Shown piece by piece: positions 38,987-47,721 of a stretch of DNA of 64,000 bases (within the stretch, counting starts at the first letter, position 1; each line of letters starts with the position of its first letter). The notes under the pieces are model-generated. The model was not told where the DNA came from. It searched no databases and worked only from the letters and a program-made list of their open reading frames with translations. The position numbers and the translations under genes were made by a program. The stretch is from Fluviicoccus sp. Its GTDB lineage: Bacteria; Pseudomonadota; Gammaproteobacteria; Pseudomonadales; Moraxellaceae. The stretch lies in NCBI RefSeq assembly GCF_030646115.1, contig NZ_JAUSMX010000027.1:101651-165650 (forward strand). The letters run 5' to 3'.

Positions 38987-40144
38987 ATGCTAACGTGGCG
39001 TCAACGTCTGGCGGCGGTGCTGGAATGGAGCGTGGTGGACAAGAGCATCATCCTGATGGTGATCCTGCTTTCCGTCCTTTCAACCTATATGCTGGCCCTG
39101 GTGTACGTCCTGGCCCGGTCCGACCGTGAGCGTCTGGTGGATGTCCCGATCACGGAGCAGTTGCTGGCACTGGAATCCGGCATGGCCCTGGGTGCGCTGC
39201 TGATCATCGCGGCCGGCCTGTGGCTGCGCCGCCGCTTGCCGGACTTCCTGCCCCTGCAGCATCTGGCCACCCAGTATTACACCTTGACCCTAGTGTTCTG
39301 CAGTTACTTCGTGGGCACCATGACCTTCTGCACGGGCGTGGTGTTGCTGGGTGCACCGGTGTTCGGCTTCATTTTGCTCAACCGCCGCGTGGTGTGGTAT
39401 GCCACGGCGTCGGGCACCGTGTCGTTGCTGGCGTTGAGCTATGCCGCCGGTTTCGGGTTCATTCCCTATGCGCCGATGGTGGTGCCGCCCACTGATGCCA
39501 CCGGCAACCTGTTCTGGATCAATGCTGTCTTCCTGTTTACCGCGCCCCATTTCATTGTAATCATCCTCTTTGCCGACCTGACCCTGAACTGGTGGCGCAA
39601 GCGGGAAGACTATGTGCGCACGCTGAGCCTGACCGACCCGCTGACCGGAATTCCCAACCGCCGCAGCATTCTGGACATGCTGGACAAGGAGGTGGCGCGC
39701 ACCACCCGTCATGGCCCGCCACTGAGTGTGCTGCTGCTGGATCTGGACCACTTCAAGCGCATCAACGACACCTGGGGGCACCCCGCCGGGGACCGCGTGC
39801 TGCAGGAAACCGCCAAGGTGCTGCGCAACGCCATCCGCCAGTGTGACGCCGTGGGGCGCTATGGCGGCGAGGAATTCATGCTGGTGCTGCCCGACACCCG
39901 GCTGGACGGGGCGGTGAAACTGGCGGAGCGCTGCCGGGTGCAGCTGGCGGCGACGGTGGTGACGGCAGACAACGGCGAGCCGATTCCGCTGAGCGGCAGT
40001 TTCGGGCTGGTGAGCAATGAACTGGACTTGGGCGTGGACGCCGAGGCGCTGATCAAGGCGGCGGACAATGCCCTGTACCGCGCCAAGGCCAACGGCCGCA
40101 ACCGGGTGGAAGCGCTGGCGCTGCAAGCGCGGCCGACAACCTGA
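38987..40144 (+). CDS. Membrane-bound diguanylate cyclase (GGDEF)
   Basis: A 385-residue protein with six or so N-terminal transmembrane segments (about 20-205) and a C-terminal GGDEF domain beginning SLTDPLTGIPNRRSILDML. The active site is GGEEF, with an inhibitory site RQCD five residues before. It should make cyclic-di-GMP from GTP at the inner membrane. The sensory domain resembles MASE-type input modules but I cannot assign the class. ATG at 38987 follows a GGGAG-like site. Confidence 0.92.
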   Translation: MLTWRQRLAAVLEWSVVDKSIILMVILLSVLSTYMLALVYVLARSDRERLVDVPITEQLLALESGMALGALLIIAAGLWLRRRLPDFLPLQHLATQYYTLTLVFCSYFVGTMTFCTGVVLLGAPVFGFILLNRRVVWYATASGTVSLLALSYAAGFGFIPYAPMVVPPTDATGNLFWINAVFLFTAPHFIVIILFADLTLNWWRKREDYVRTLSLTDPLTGIPNRRSILDMLDKEVARTTRHGPPLSVLLLDLDHFKRINDTWGHPAGDRVLQETAKVLRNAIRQCDAVGRYGGEEFMLVLPDTRLDGAVKLAERCRVQLAATVVTADNGEPIPLSGSFGLVSNELDLGVDAEALIKAADNALYRAKANGRNRVEALALQARPTT

Positions 40145-40153
40145 ACCCGCTTG

Positions 40154-41569
40154 TTACGGGGCCGTCATGATGCTGCGCCATGGCGCCCTGTAAACATCCC
40201 TGAGTACCGTGCCCGTCCGTGATTTGGTCATCTGCGCTGCGTCAGCCGGGCATTTGCCCTCGGCCTGATAGCCCAGTGCGGTCGCCAGCATGGTTTCCTG
40301 GCGTTCACCCAGATCATGATTCAGGTCGTCGGCGGCATAGCAGGCCGGCATAAAGCCTTGGGTCGGCACGCTTTGCGACATGCTGTTCTCGCCCTTGAAG
40401 CGGATGGCGAAATACGCTTTGGCGCAATTGTCGGTCTGGTTAAACCCATAGGGCTTGCCACAGGTTTCACCGCCAATCCGGATAACGGGGATGAAAGGCG
40501 ACAGTCCGTTGATGATGGCTTCGCTGGCCGAACAGGTGCCGGAAGCGGTCAGCACGAAGACGCGTTTCAGGTTCAGCATTGGCAGAGGCTGGTTATGGAA
40601 GTCCGTGGTCTGGAACATGAAATTCCGGTTTGAACGGGTGTGCTTGTCGTTGAAGATCAAGCGATTGAACACTTGGCCGGTGGTTGCCTGTCCGGCAATC
40701 ATGGTGGCCAATTGTGAGGCGATGTACAGGTAGCCGCCGCCGTTGTAACGCAGATCCAGAACCAGATCATCAATCCCGGCAGCCTGGAACTGTTTCATCG
40801 CGCTGACCAAGGGGTCGGTGGCGGTGTAAATATGATCGTTGAACACCAGATAGCCGACTTTCTGTTTGCCGGCGGTGGTGATGACGCTGACATGGGAAAC
40901 CGGCTTGTGCACGATTTCGGTTGAACTCAGGGTCACCGGCCGGGTGACCCCTTGATGCGGGTTATAGACTTCAAAGGTGTTCAGTGTATTGGCCTGCCGT
41001 GGATACAGGGCGGCAATGAAATCGCGTTGGGTAATGGTTTGCAGGGCATTGCCGTTGATGGCCGTCAGATAGTCGCCGCGTTCAATGCCCTGGCGGGCGG
41101 CGGGGGAGTCCGGTTCGACGTATGAGGCCCGCACCGCATTATCATGGCTGTCATTGACCCATTCCACACCGTAGCCGGTGTTGATGCCGGACTCCTGGAA
41201 GGCGTCCACTTCGGCCTGGTCGGTGACAAAACTGAACCGGTCCTTTGGGCTTACCAGCAGGGCGTAAAAGTAGTCGCTGGAGTTGACGAAATTACTTGGG
41301 GGCACATCCACAATTTCGCGGTACCACAAATAGGCGTCATCCAGATGCGCCCGCACCCAGGACTTTTCGTTTTCAGCCAAACAACTTTCGGTGGTGACAC
41401 ACATGCCGTTTTGCCAAGTTTGAGAAGCCGGGCAGCTCAGGGACGGGAAAGCGCCCGAGGCGTTGTTGCCGCTGGAGCCGCCGCCGCAAGCCTGCAACAT
41501 CAGGCTGATACATAGCCACAATGCGGTTTGAAAAAAGCAGTGGCGCGAAAAGTCGTGATCAAGCGGCAT
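40154..41569 (-). CDS. S41-family (C-terminal-processing-type) peptidase, lipoprotein
   Basis: A 471-residue protein if started at ATG 41569. The N-terminus has a lipobox (ISLMLQAC followed by GGGSSG), so it is probably a lipoprotein. A PDZ domain (RQGIERGDYLTAINGNAL) precedes the S41 catalytic domain. LVLDLRYNGGGYLYIASQLA and the serine nucleophile context ASGTCSASEAIINGL are intact. It should cleave periplasmic or cell-surface proteins. Two further in-frame ATG codons lie upstream (41593 and 41611), but the chosen one gives the best signal peptide. It converges on the diguanylate cyclase. Confidence 0.88.
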   Translation of the reverse strand: MPLDHDFSRHCFFQTALWLCISLMLQACGGGSSGNNASGAFPSLSCPASQTWQNGMCVTTESCLAENEKSWVRAHLDDAYLWYREIVDVPPSNFVNSSDYFYALLVSPKDRFSFVTDQAEVDAFQESGINTGYGVEWVNDSHDNAVRASYVEPDSPAARQGIERGDYLTAINGNALQTITQRDFIAALYPRQANTLNTFEVYNPHQGVTRPVTLSSTEIVHKPVSHVSVITTAGKQKVGYLVFNDHIYTATDPLVSAMKQFQAAGIDDLVLDLRYNGGGYLYIASQLATMIAGQATTGQVFNRLIFNDKHTRSNRNFMFQTTDFHNQPLPMLNLKRVFVLTASGTCSASEAIINGLSPFIPVIRIGGETCGKPYGFNQTDNCAKAYFAIRFKGENSMSQSVPTQGFMPACYAADDLNHDLGERQETMLATALGYQAEGKCPADAAQMTKSRTGTVLRDVYRAPWRSIMTAP

Positions 41570-41721
41570 GGGGGGAGTCCGTTCCGGAGACATGTCTTGG
41601 CATTTTATCATGTCATGGGGGTATCTTTCGCCTTTGCCGGGAAGTGACGTGGGTAAGTTGACGGTTATTCGGATTCCGGTAATGATCCGGGTTCCAGACC
41701 TTTTTCCCTTGCCGGAACGCC

Positions 41722-42363
41722 ATGCCCCGAGTCAACCGCACCAACGCCGACAGCCCGCAACCGCCGCAGCAACGGGTGAAGCCGGTGCAGGCGCGTTCCC
41801 GACTGAAGATCGACGCCATTCTCGACGCCACCGCCGACCTGCTGCAACATCACGGCGTGGATGCCGCCACCATCCTGGCCATTGCCGCGAAAGCCGGGGT
41901 GCCGCCAGCCACGGTTTATCATTATTTTGAAAACCGGCTGGCTATTTTCGCAGCGCTGGCCAAGCGCATCATGGATGTGGTGGATGCCGACCTGCTGACG
42001 GTTCTGGCTGAAAAGCTGGACGAGCCGGAACCGGATTTCCGCACCATCCTGCAAGGGCTGTTCAACGCCTACTCGCAAGCGCCCGGTTATGTGCCGGTGC
42101 TGACCGCAATGCGGGCGGAACCGGCGTTGCAGGCGTTGGTGCGGGAGTCCAACCAGCGGTCGGCGGCGTTCATTGCCGGGCTGCTGCTGCACCGCACGCA
42201 GTTGACGCCGCAGCGGGCGCAGCGCATTGCCTGGATGATCAGTGAGAGTTGCGAGACGGTGCTGGAGGAGGCGCTGACCTCTGCTCCCGAAGAGGCGGTG
42301 GCGTTGCTGGATGAGCAGAGCGTTATGGTGGAGGTGTTGTTCCGGCATTATGCGCAGGTTTAG
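41722..42363 (+). CDS. TetR-family transcriptional regulator
   Basis: A 213-residue regulator. The N-terminal helix-turn-helix is RLKIDAILDATADLLQHHGV, then ATILAIAAKAGVPPATVYHYFENRLAIF. The C-terminal ligand domain resembles TetR_C groups and has no obvious ligand motif. Its stop interlocks with that of the convergent MFS gene (42360-42363). It is the only TetR in the window and so the best candidate for the 8-7-8 palindromes upstream of the MFS, ceramidase and second KPR-like genes. Confidence 0.93.
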   Translation: MPRVNRTNADSPQPPQQRVKPVQARSRLKIDAILDATADLLQHHGVDAATILAIAAKAGVPPATVYHYFENRLAIFAALAKRIMDVVDADLLTVLAEKLDEPEPDFRTILQGLFNAYSQAPGYVPVLTAMRAEPALQALVRESNQRSAAFIAGLLLHRTQLTPQRAQRIAWMISESCETVLEEALTSAPEEAVALLDEQSVMVEVLFRHYAQV

Positions 42364-43538
42364 ACCGCTTCCGCCTCCATCCCCACCTCCGCCGCCGGCT
42401 TCACCCGCACCACCCAAAACCACCCCAGCAAACTCAGCCCTGCCGCCGCCCCGAACACCGCCGGGGCCCCCAGCGAATTCCAGGCACAGCCTGCCGCCCA
42501 AGCCCCCAGCGAAGCCCCCACCCCCCACGCCATTCCGTAAACCGCCTGCCCCTGCCCCCGGTGCGCCTCCCCGAAATGCAGCGTCACCAACTGCACGCTG
42601 GCGGCATGCACGGCCGCAAAACTGGCAGCATGCAGCAACTGCATCGTCACCAGCACCCCCGGATGGTCCACCCCCAGCCCGATGCCCCACCAGCGCCCGG
42701 CCGCCAGCAGCATGGCCCCCAGCAATACCGGCCGCGCGCCCCAGCGCCCCAGCCAGCGGTGCAGCCGGGTAAAGGCCAGCACCTCCGCCGCCATGCCCAG
42801 CGCCCACAGCGCGCCGATGGACTGGTGAGAATAGCCGTGCGACTCCAGAAACAGGCTGTAGAAGGCGTAATACGGCGCATGCGCCGCCTGCAGCAAAAGG
42901 CCGCCGCCCAGAAACGCCGCCACCTCGCGACGGCGCAGCACCGCCCACACCGAGCCCCGCTGCCGCACGGGGCGGGGGCAGGGCGCATCCGGCACGCTCA
43001 GGCTTACCAGCCACGCCAGCAGCGCCGCGCCGCACAACACCAGCGGCAGCCATTGCAGCGAGACATGGTCGAAAACCACCCCCAGCCCCGCCACCATGGC
43101 CATGAAGCCCAGCGAACCCCACAGCCGGATGCGGCCGTATTGCGTGCGCCGTTCCGCCAGATGCGCCAGCGTCACCGCTTCGAACGGGGCCATCACCGCA
43201 TTCTGGAAGAAGGTGCAGGCCAGCAGCCACAGCGCCAGCCACCGGTAGTCGGTGGTAAAGGCCAGCGCCAGCCACAGCAGCGCCAGCATGAACACACCCA
43301 GCCGCACCACCGCCAGCCCGCGCCCCGAACGGTCGGCCAGATGTCCCCAGAAACAGGGCGCCAGCAGCCGGGGGATTACCGTGACGGCCATCAGCTGCCC
43401 GATCAGCGCCGGGGAGAAATGCAACTCCCGCGCCAGATACAGGTTCCAGTAGGGAATGAAGCCGCCCAGCAGCGCCAGGTAGGCCAGATAGAAACCGGAC
43501 AGCCGCCAGTAGGGAATGGCCGGGGGGGAATTCAGCAC
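42360..43538 (-). CDS. MFS transporter (HcaT/PPP-like family)
   Basis: A 392-residue protein with 12 predicted membrane helices. The N-terminus YWRLSGFYLAYLALLGGFIPYWNLYL and the loop FWGHLADRSGRGL match the MFS_1-like group that includes the 3-phenylpropionate transporter HcaT. The substrate is unknown. The start is GTG at 43538, supported by GGAGG seven bases upstream; the nearby ATG is out of frame. A perfect palindrome 47 bases upstream suggests control by the convergent TetR. Confidence 0.88.
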   Translation of the reverse strand: MLNSPPAIPYWRLSGFYLAYLALLGGFIPYWNLYLARELHFSPALIGQLMAVTVIPRLLAPCFWGHLADRSGRGLAVVRLGVFMLALLWLALAFTTDYRWLALWLLACTFFQNAVMAPFEAVTLAHLAERRTQYGRIRLWGSLGFMAMVAGLGVVFDHVSLQWLPLVLCGAALLAWLVSLSVPDAPCPRPVRQRGSVWAVLRRREVAAFLGGGLLLQAAHAPYYAFYSLFLESHGYSHQSIGALWALGMAAEVLAFTRLHRWLGRWGARPVLLGAMLLAAGRWWGIGLGVDHPGVLVTMQLLHAASFAAVHAASVQLVTLHFGEAHRGQGQAVYGMAWGVGASLGAWAAGCAWNSLGAPAVFGAAAGLSLLGWFWVVRVKPAAEVGMEAEAV

Positions 43539-43584
43539 ATCGTCGCCTCCTCTTCAAACCCGGGAGTTATGCGGCAGGTTGGAT

Positions 43585-43607
43585 AAAGCTGACTGTATAT
43601 CAGCTTT
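43585..43607. promoter_or_regulatory. Palindromic operator, site 1 (MFS gene)
   Basis: AAAGCTGA-N7-TCAGCTTT, a perfect 8-bp inverted repeat with a 7-bp spacer, 47 bases upstream of the MFS start codon. Matching sites occur at 49504-49526 and 49604-49626. The size suits a TetR dimer. Confidence 0.75.
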
Positions 43608-43673
43608 AAGGCGAAGGCATCCCTTGAGGGTTCAAAAAGCTGACCATCCGTCGGATTTTGTGGGGAAGGGGGC

Positions 43674-44909
43674 TCAGGCGGCGGTCATGATCCGGTTGCG
43701 CCCGGCGGCCTTGGCGGCATAGACCGCCTGGTCGGCGGCGGTAATCAGCTCGGCGTAGCGGATATCGGCGGAAGGAATCATGGCGGCCACTCCCATGCTG
43801 ACGGTGATCTGCGGCGCCACGGTGGACTTGCTGTGTGGAATGGCCAGGGCGTTGATGGCCCCGGCAATGCGCTCGGCAATGGCGCAGGCTCCGGCCAGAT
43901 TGGTGTCCGGCAGCAGCACCACGAATTCCTCGCCGCCATAACGGGCAGCCAAGTCGGCCGGGCGGCCCACGGCGGCGGCCAGCGCCATGCCCACCTGTTG
44001 CAACACGGCATCCCCGGCGGGGTGGCCGTAGGTGTCGTTGTAGGGCTTGAAGAAATCGACATCCAGAAAGATCACCGCCATTGACTCCTGACGGCGGCAG
44101 GCCAGCCCCCACTCCCGGTTGACGGTCTCGTCGAAGTGGCGGCGGTTGGCCAGCCCGGTCAGGGCATCCTGCCGCGACAGTTGCTCCACCTCGGCGGCGT
44201 ATTCGTCCAGCCGGTCCTTTTCCAGCGCAAGCAACTGCGACTGCAGGAAGGTGACCCGGTCGCGGGATTCCAGCAGGAAGGACAGCAGGATGCCGATCAC
44301 GTTCGCCAGCCCGCCATAGGCAAGGAGATAGCCGAAATTCAGCCATAGCCCCTGCTGCGCCACCGCCGCTACGGCAATAACCACCCCGGCGAGGCAGGCC
44401 ACCGCCGTTTGCCGGGTGACCATGCCCGCCACGCCATAGGTGACAACAGTGGCCAGGATCACCACATAGCTGAGGAATACGTTGAAATACGGTTCCGGAA
44501 ACAGCGACGCGCCGTAGATCAGCACGCCCACCGCGCCGCCACTGCTGATCGAGGCGTAAAAACGGTAAAAGCGTTCACGCCCCGGCAGGTAGGGAATGCT
44601 CAGCACGAAGGCCAGCAGCACCCCTTCCACCACCAGCAGCCAGCCCATGGCGGCCAGATTGCCGTCCCGGTATTGCGGCGCGGAGAAGCGACCCACCTGC
44701 GACCAGCCCATGACGGCGGTAATCAGGTACATCACCACCGTGATGCCCAGGCTGTCCCGCGACAGGCGCTGGGCGCGGTCGCGGACATGGGCGATGAAGC
44801 CCGCCTCCAGTTCCGGCCGGAAGCTGCGGAACTGCAGGTTGGACGCCAGCAGCGACTGGATGTCCTGAATCCTGGTTTCCCGGTCGGGGGCGGAGGGTGC
44901 GGCAGTCAT
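43674..44909 (-). CDS. Membrane-bound diguanylate cyclase (GGDEF)
   Basis: A 411-residue protein with about six transmembrane segments between residues 55 and 215, a short coiled linker (ALEKDRLDEYAAEVEQLSRQ) and a GGDEF domain (DALTGLANRRHFDE, DVDFFKPYNDTYGHPAGD). The active site is GGEEF and the inhibitory site RPAD is five residues before. The N-terminal QFRSFRPELEAGFIAHVRDR is a helix that precedes the membrane part. It should make cyclic-di-GMP. It is the third GGDEF protein in the window. Confidence 0.92.
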   Translation of the reverse strand: MTAAPSAPDRETRIQDIQSLLASNLQFRSFRPELEAGFIAHVRDRAQRLSRDSLGITVVMYLITAVMGWSQVGRFSAPQYRDGNLAAMGWLLVVEGVLLAFVLSIPYLPGRERFYRFYASISSGGAVGVLIYGASLFPEPYFNVFLSYVVILATVVTYGVAGMVTRQTAVACLAGVVIAVAAVAQQGLWLNFGYLLAYGGLANVIGILLSFLLESRDRVTFLQSQLLALEKDRLDEYAAEVEQLSRQDALTGLANRRHFDETVNREWGLACRRQESMAVIFLDVDFFKPYNDTYGHPAGDAVLQQVGMALAAAVGRPADLAARYGGEEFVVLLPDTNLAGACAIAERIAGAINALAIPHSKSTVAPQITVSMGVAAMIPSADIRYAELITAADQAVYAAKAAGRNRIMTAA

Positions 44910-45165
44910 GGGTGGGCGGGCCTGAAGGCGTTGTGGTCTTCAGGGAGGTTAGCGGAGGCGGGCGATCCCTGCAACGCGCACCGGACCGGCGCGACCGGCG
45001 GCGGTGCGGGCGGTGGCTTAGGGTTTTAAGGCTGGGTTAAGGGGGCCATGTTAGCGTGAAGCCATCACGTTCAGATGATTGTCGAAGGCCGCTGGGGTCT
45101 TATTACGTTGATGAACATTTTCCGACCTGCGCCATGGCCTTGGGGCGCAACGAGAGTTCACTGTC

Positions 45166-45396
45166 ATGACCATAAAAATGAAAATCATGTTTTTGGCGCT
45201 GTTTGCAGCGCCACTGCTGCTGAGCGGTTGCAGCCATATCGGTGTTAAGCCCTGGCAACGCGATCTCATGGCCCGGAATACCATGCAGCCGGACAACGAC
45301 CCGGTGGAGAGCGCCATAGATGCGCATGTCTACTTCAGCAAGGAAGCGTCCAGCGGTGGCCGCGGCTTTGGTGGCGGAGGTTGCGGATGCAATTAA
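45166..45396 (+). CDS. DUF4266 small lipoprotein with Gly/Cys-rich tail
   Basis: A 76-residue protein. The signal peptide ends in a lipobox LLLSGC (C22), so the mature protein has about 55 residues and is lipid-anchored. The middle VKPWQRDLMARNTM is the DUF4266 signature, and the C-terminus is SGGRGFGGGGCGCN. The function is not established. It is the first gene of DUF4266-DUF3570-apbE; the next gene starts inside its 3' end. The conserved-looking Gly/Cys tail could be a modification or metal site. Confidence 0.85.
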   Translation: MTIKMKIMFLALFAAPLLLSGCSHIGVKPWQRDLMARNTMQPDNDPVESAIDAHVYFSKEASSGGRGFGGGGCGCN

Positions 45397-46754
45397 ATCA
45401 AGGTGGTATGATCCGGGAGGGTCTGGCTCTGGCCGTGTGTGTGCTGCTCACCGGTGCGCCGGCCCAAGCCTACGATATCGAGTCCGCAGCGGAAGACAGC
45501 GCCACCGGGAGCACCAATCTGGGAGTGCTTTCCTACCAGGAAGGCGATGGCCGGATTAAGGTCAGTAAATATCAGGCGAATGTCCGCAATGTCTGGTCGG
45601 AGGACAGTGAGTTCAGTATTGACCTGTCTGTTGACTCGTTAAGCGGCGGATCTCCCAACGGAGCCTTGCCCAGCCGCTCGGTACAGACGTTTGCCACACC
45701 TTCCGGCCGCAGCCTGCAAAAGCCGGTCAAGAAGGCGCCAACGGTGCAGACCTGCACCACCCCTTCCGGGACAACCTACAATTGCACCGCCGGCAGCTCG
45801 GAAAAAAGCAGCATCTATGATGTCAGCGCGGGTCAGTTGCCCATGGATAACTCCTTTAGCGATAAGCGCCAGGCGATTTCGATGTCATATGGCGGGTCTC
45901 TGGCGCCGTCAACCCGCTTGGCGCTGGGGGGTGCGTTTTCAACAGAAGCGGATTACCAGTCCCTGTCCGCCAATGTGGCGCTGACGCAGAGTTTCAACCA
46001 GAAGAACACAACCCTCTCACTGGGTGTCAATGTGGAGCGTGACAGCAGCAGCCCAGTGGGTGGAACGCCGCTACCGCTAAGCAATTATGCGCTTTTTCAG
46101 CGTCAGGGCGATCAGACCAAGGCCGTGAATGATGTGCTGTTGGGGGTGACGCAGGTGATGACCCGGCGTTGGCTGACCCGGTTGAATCTCTCGGCGGACA
46201 ATGCCCAGGGCTATCATAACGACCCCTACAAAATTGTGTCCGCCCTGGATAGTACCGGCCGTGTGGTGGGTTACCTTTATGAAAATCGCCCGGACCAGCG
46301 TTCCCGGCGCAGCCTTTATTGGGAAAACCGCTATGCGCTGGACAGGGATACCATCACCGCTTCCGTTCGAGCCATGCGCGATGATTGGGGGATGAACTCA
46401 AAAACGGTTGATTTGCGCTACCGCTATGTCTGGTCGGATGGCGGATTCATTGAACCGCATCTACGTTGGTACACGCAAACGGCGGCTGATTTCTACCGCC
46501 TGTATGTGATGCAGGGCGATCCTTACCTGAAGGCGGTATCAGCGGACTCGCGGCTGGGCGGCTTCACGGCCAAAACTGTCGGGGTGAAGCTGGGTTACGA
46601 AATGTCGCGGGACTCGGTGTTCAGCCTGAGGTTTGAGCGATATCAGCAAACCGGGGAGGTCAACATGGCCGGACTGCCACAATTGCAGGGCCTGGATCTT
46701 AACCCGGGCTTGAGCGCCACCATAGTTTCGGCCGACCTTCAGTTCAAATTCTGA
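45387..46754 (+). CDS. DUF3570 outer-membrane beta-barrel protein
   Basis: A 455-residue protein with a signal peptide (cleaved near GAPAQA, residue 28) and beta-barrel-like alternating strands to a terminal aromatic, VSADLQFKF, as in outer-membrane proteins. Family features are NVRNVWSEDSEFSIDLSVDS and SGGSPNGALPS. Two stretches, DSATGST (37-43) and DSLSGGS (83-89), resemble the Dxx(S/T)(G/A)A(S/T) flavinylation motif used by ApbE. I chose ATG at 45387, which has GGAGG upstream; ATG at 45408 is an alternative. It overlaps the DUF4266 gene by ten bases. Confidence 0.85.
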   Translation: MQLNQGGMIREGLALAVCVLLTGAPAQAYDIESAAEDSATGSTNLGVLSYQEGDGRIKVSKYQANVRNVWSEDSEFSIDLSVDSLSGGSPNGALPSRSVQTFATPSGRSLQKPVKKAPTVQTCTTPSGTTYNCTAGSSEKSSIYDVSAGQLPMDNSFSDKRQAISMSYGGSLAPSTRLALGGAFSTEADYQSLSANVALTQSFNQKNTTLSLGVNVERDSSSPVGGTPLPLSNYALFQRQGDQTKAVNDVLLGVTQVMTRRWLTRLNLSADNAQGYHNDPYKIVSALDSTGRVVGYLYENRPDQRSRRSLYWENRYALDRDTITASVRAMRDDWGMNSKTVDLRYRYVWSDGGFIEPHLRWYTQTAADFYRLYVMQGDPYLKAVSADSRLGGFTAKTVGVKLGYEMSRDSVFSLRFERYQQTGEVNMAGLPQLQGLDLNPGLSATIVSADLQFKF

Positions 46755-46776
46755 GCCGGCTTTTGGGGTCAAGGCC

Positions 46777-47673
46777 ATGACATCATCGCGTTCTGTAAAG
46801 GTGGAGGCACGGGCCAACGGTATTATGGCGGTCAGTTTTCAGGCCATGGCCAGCCCCTGTGAAATTCTGTTCCATACCGCTGACGCTGCCTTGGCGGCCC
46901 GCACGGGCCGGGCGGCGGCTGACGAAGTGTGGCGTATTGAGGCCAAGTACAGCCGTTATCGCCCGGATAGCGTGATTGGCCGGATTAACGCGTCAGCCGG
47001 TCATCCTTTCAGCGTGGACGCCGAAACCGCAGGGCTGTTGGATTTTGCGCAAAACTGCTATCAGCTCAGCCAAGGGATGTTTGATGTGACCTCCGGGGTG
47101 TTACGTCAGGCCTGGCGTTTTGACGGCAGCGATGATGTGCCCGACCCGGCCCTTGTGGAGCGGATATGTCAGCGCGTGGGCTTTGGCCGGTTGGACTGGC
47201 GTAATCCGGTTCTGACTATGTTGCCGGGCATGGAAATGGATTTTGGCGGCCTTGGCAAGGAGTATGCGGCGGACATGGCGCTGGGAGTGGTGGATGCCAT
47301 GGCCGGAGTTCCGGCGCTGGTTAATTTAGGGGGCGACTTGTGCTGCAACCGGCCGCCCCCCGGTGGCAGCTGGCAGGTGGGGGTGGAGCGGCCTGACCGT
47401 GAGCGGATGCCGGCCCGGGTTCTGGAGCTGACCGGCGGCGCGCTGGCGACCAGCGGCGATACTCACCGGTTCTTGTTGAAGGATGGTATTCGTTACAGCC
47501 ATATTCTGAACCCGCAAACCGGATGGCCCGTGCCTGGCGGGCCGCGATCAGTGACGGTGGCGGCGCTGAGCTGCGTAGAGGCAGGCATGCTGGCCACGTT
47601 TGCGCTGTTGCAGGGTGATCAGGCGGAGGTTTTCCTGCAGCAGCAGGGCGTGCCATTCTGGTGCCTGTGGTAA
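46777..47673 (+). CDS. apbE: FAD:protein FMN transferase, ApbE family
   Basis: A 298-residue ApbE. Family motifs are MDFGGLGKEYAADMA (cf. DxGGxxKGYA), LVNLGGDL and the FAD-binding SGDTHRF and YSHILNPQTGWPV. It transfers FMN from FAD to Thr or Ser of target proteins. It has no signal peptide or lipobox that I can see, in contrast to many periplasmic ApbEs. Its operon mates DUF4266 and DUF3570 are the natural candidates for the substrates. A hairpin (AGCGGC-GGGC-GCCGCT, about 47674-47689) follows, and the gene converges on the ceramidase gene. Confidence 0.9.
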   Translation: MTSSRSVKVEARANGIMAVSFQAMASPCEILFHTADAALAARTGRAAADEVWRIEAKYSRYRPDSVIGRINASAGHPFSVDAETAGLLDFAQNCYQLSQGMFDVTSGVLRQAWRFDGSDDVPDPALVERICQRVGFGRLDWRNPVLTMLPGMEMDFGGLGKEYAADMALGVVDAMAGVPALVNLGGDLCCNRPPPGGSWQVGVERPDRERMPARVLELTGGALATSGDTHRFLLKDGIRYSHILNPQTGWPVPGGPRSVTVAALSCVEAGMLATFALLQGDQAEVFLQQQGVPFWCLW

Positions 47674-47721
47674 AGCGGCGGGCGCCGCTGGAATAAGGGG
47701 GGCTCATCAGGACGCATACGC

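Noticed and set aside
41665..43557. 630-codon open frame on the reverse strand across the TetR and MFS genes
   Set aside because: It is out of frame with the clear MFS gene on the same strand and antisense to TetR, and its sequence is Gly/Ala-rich low complexity typical of GC-rich shadow frames.
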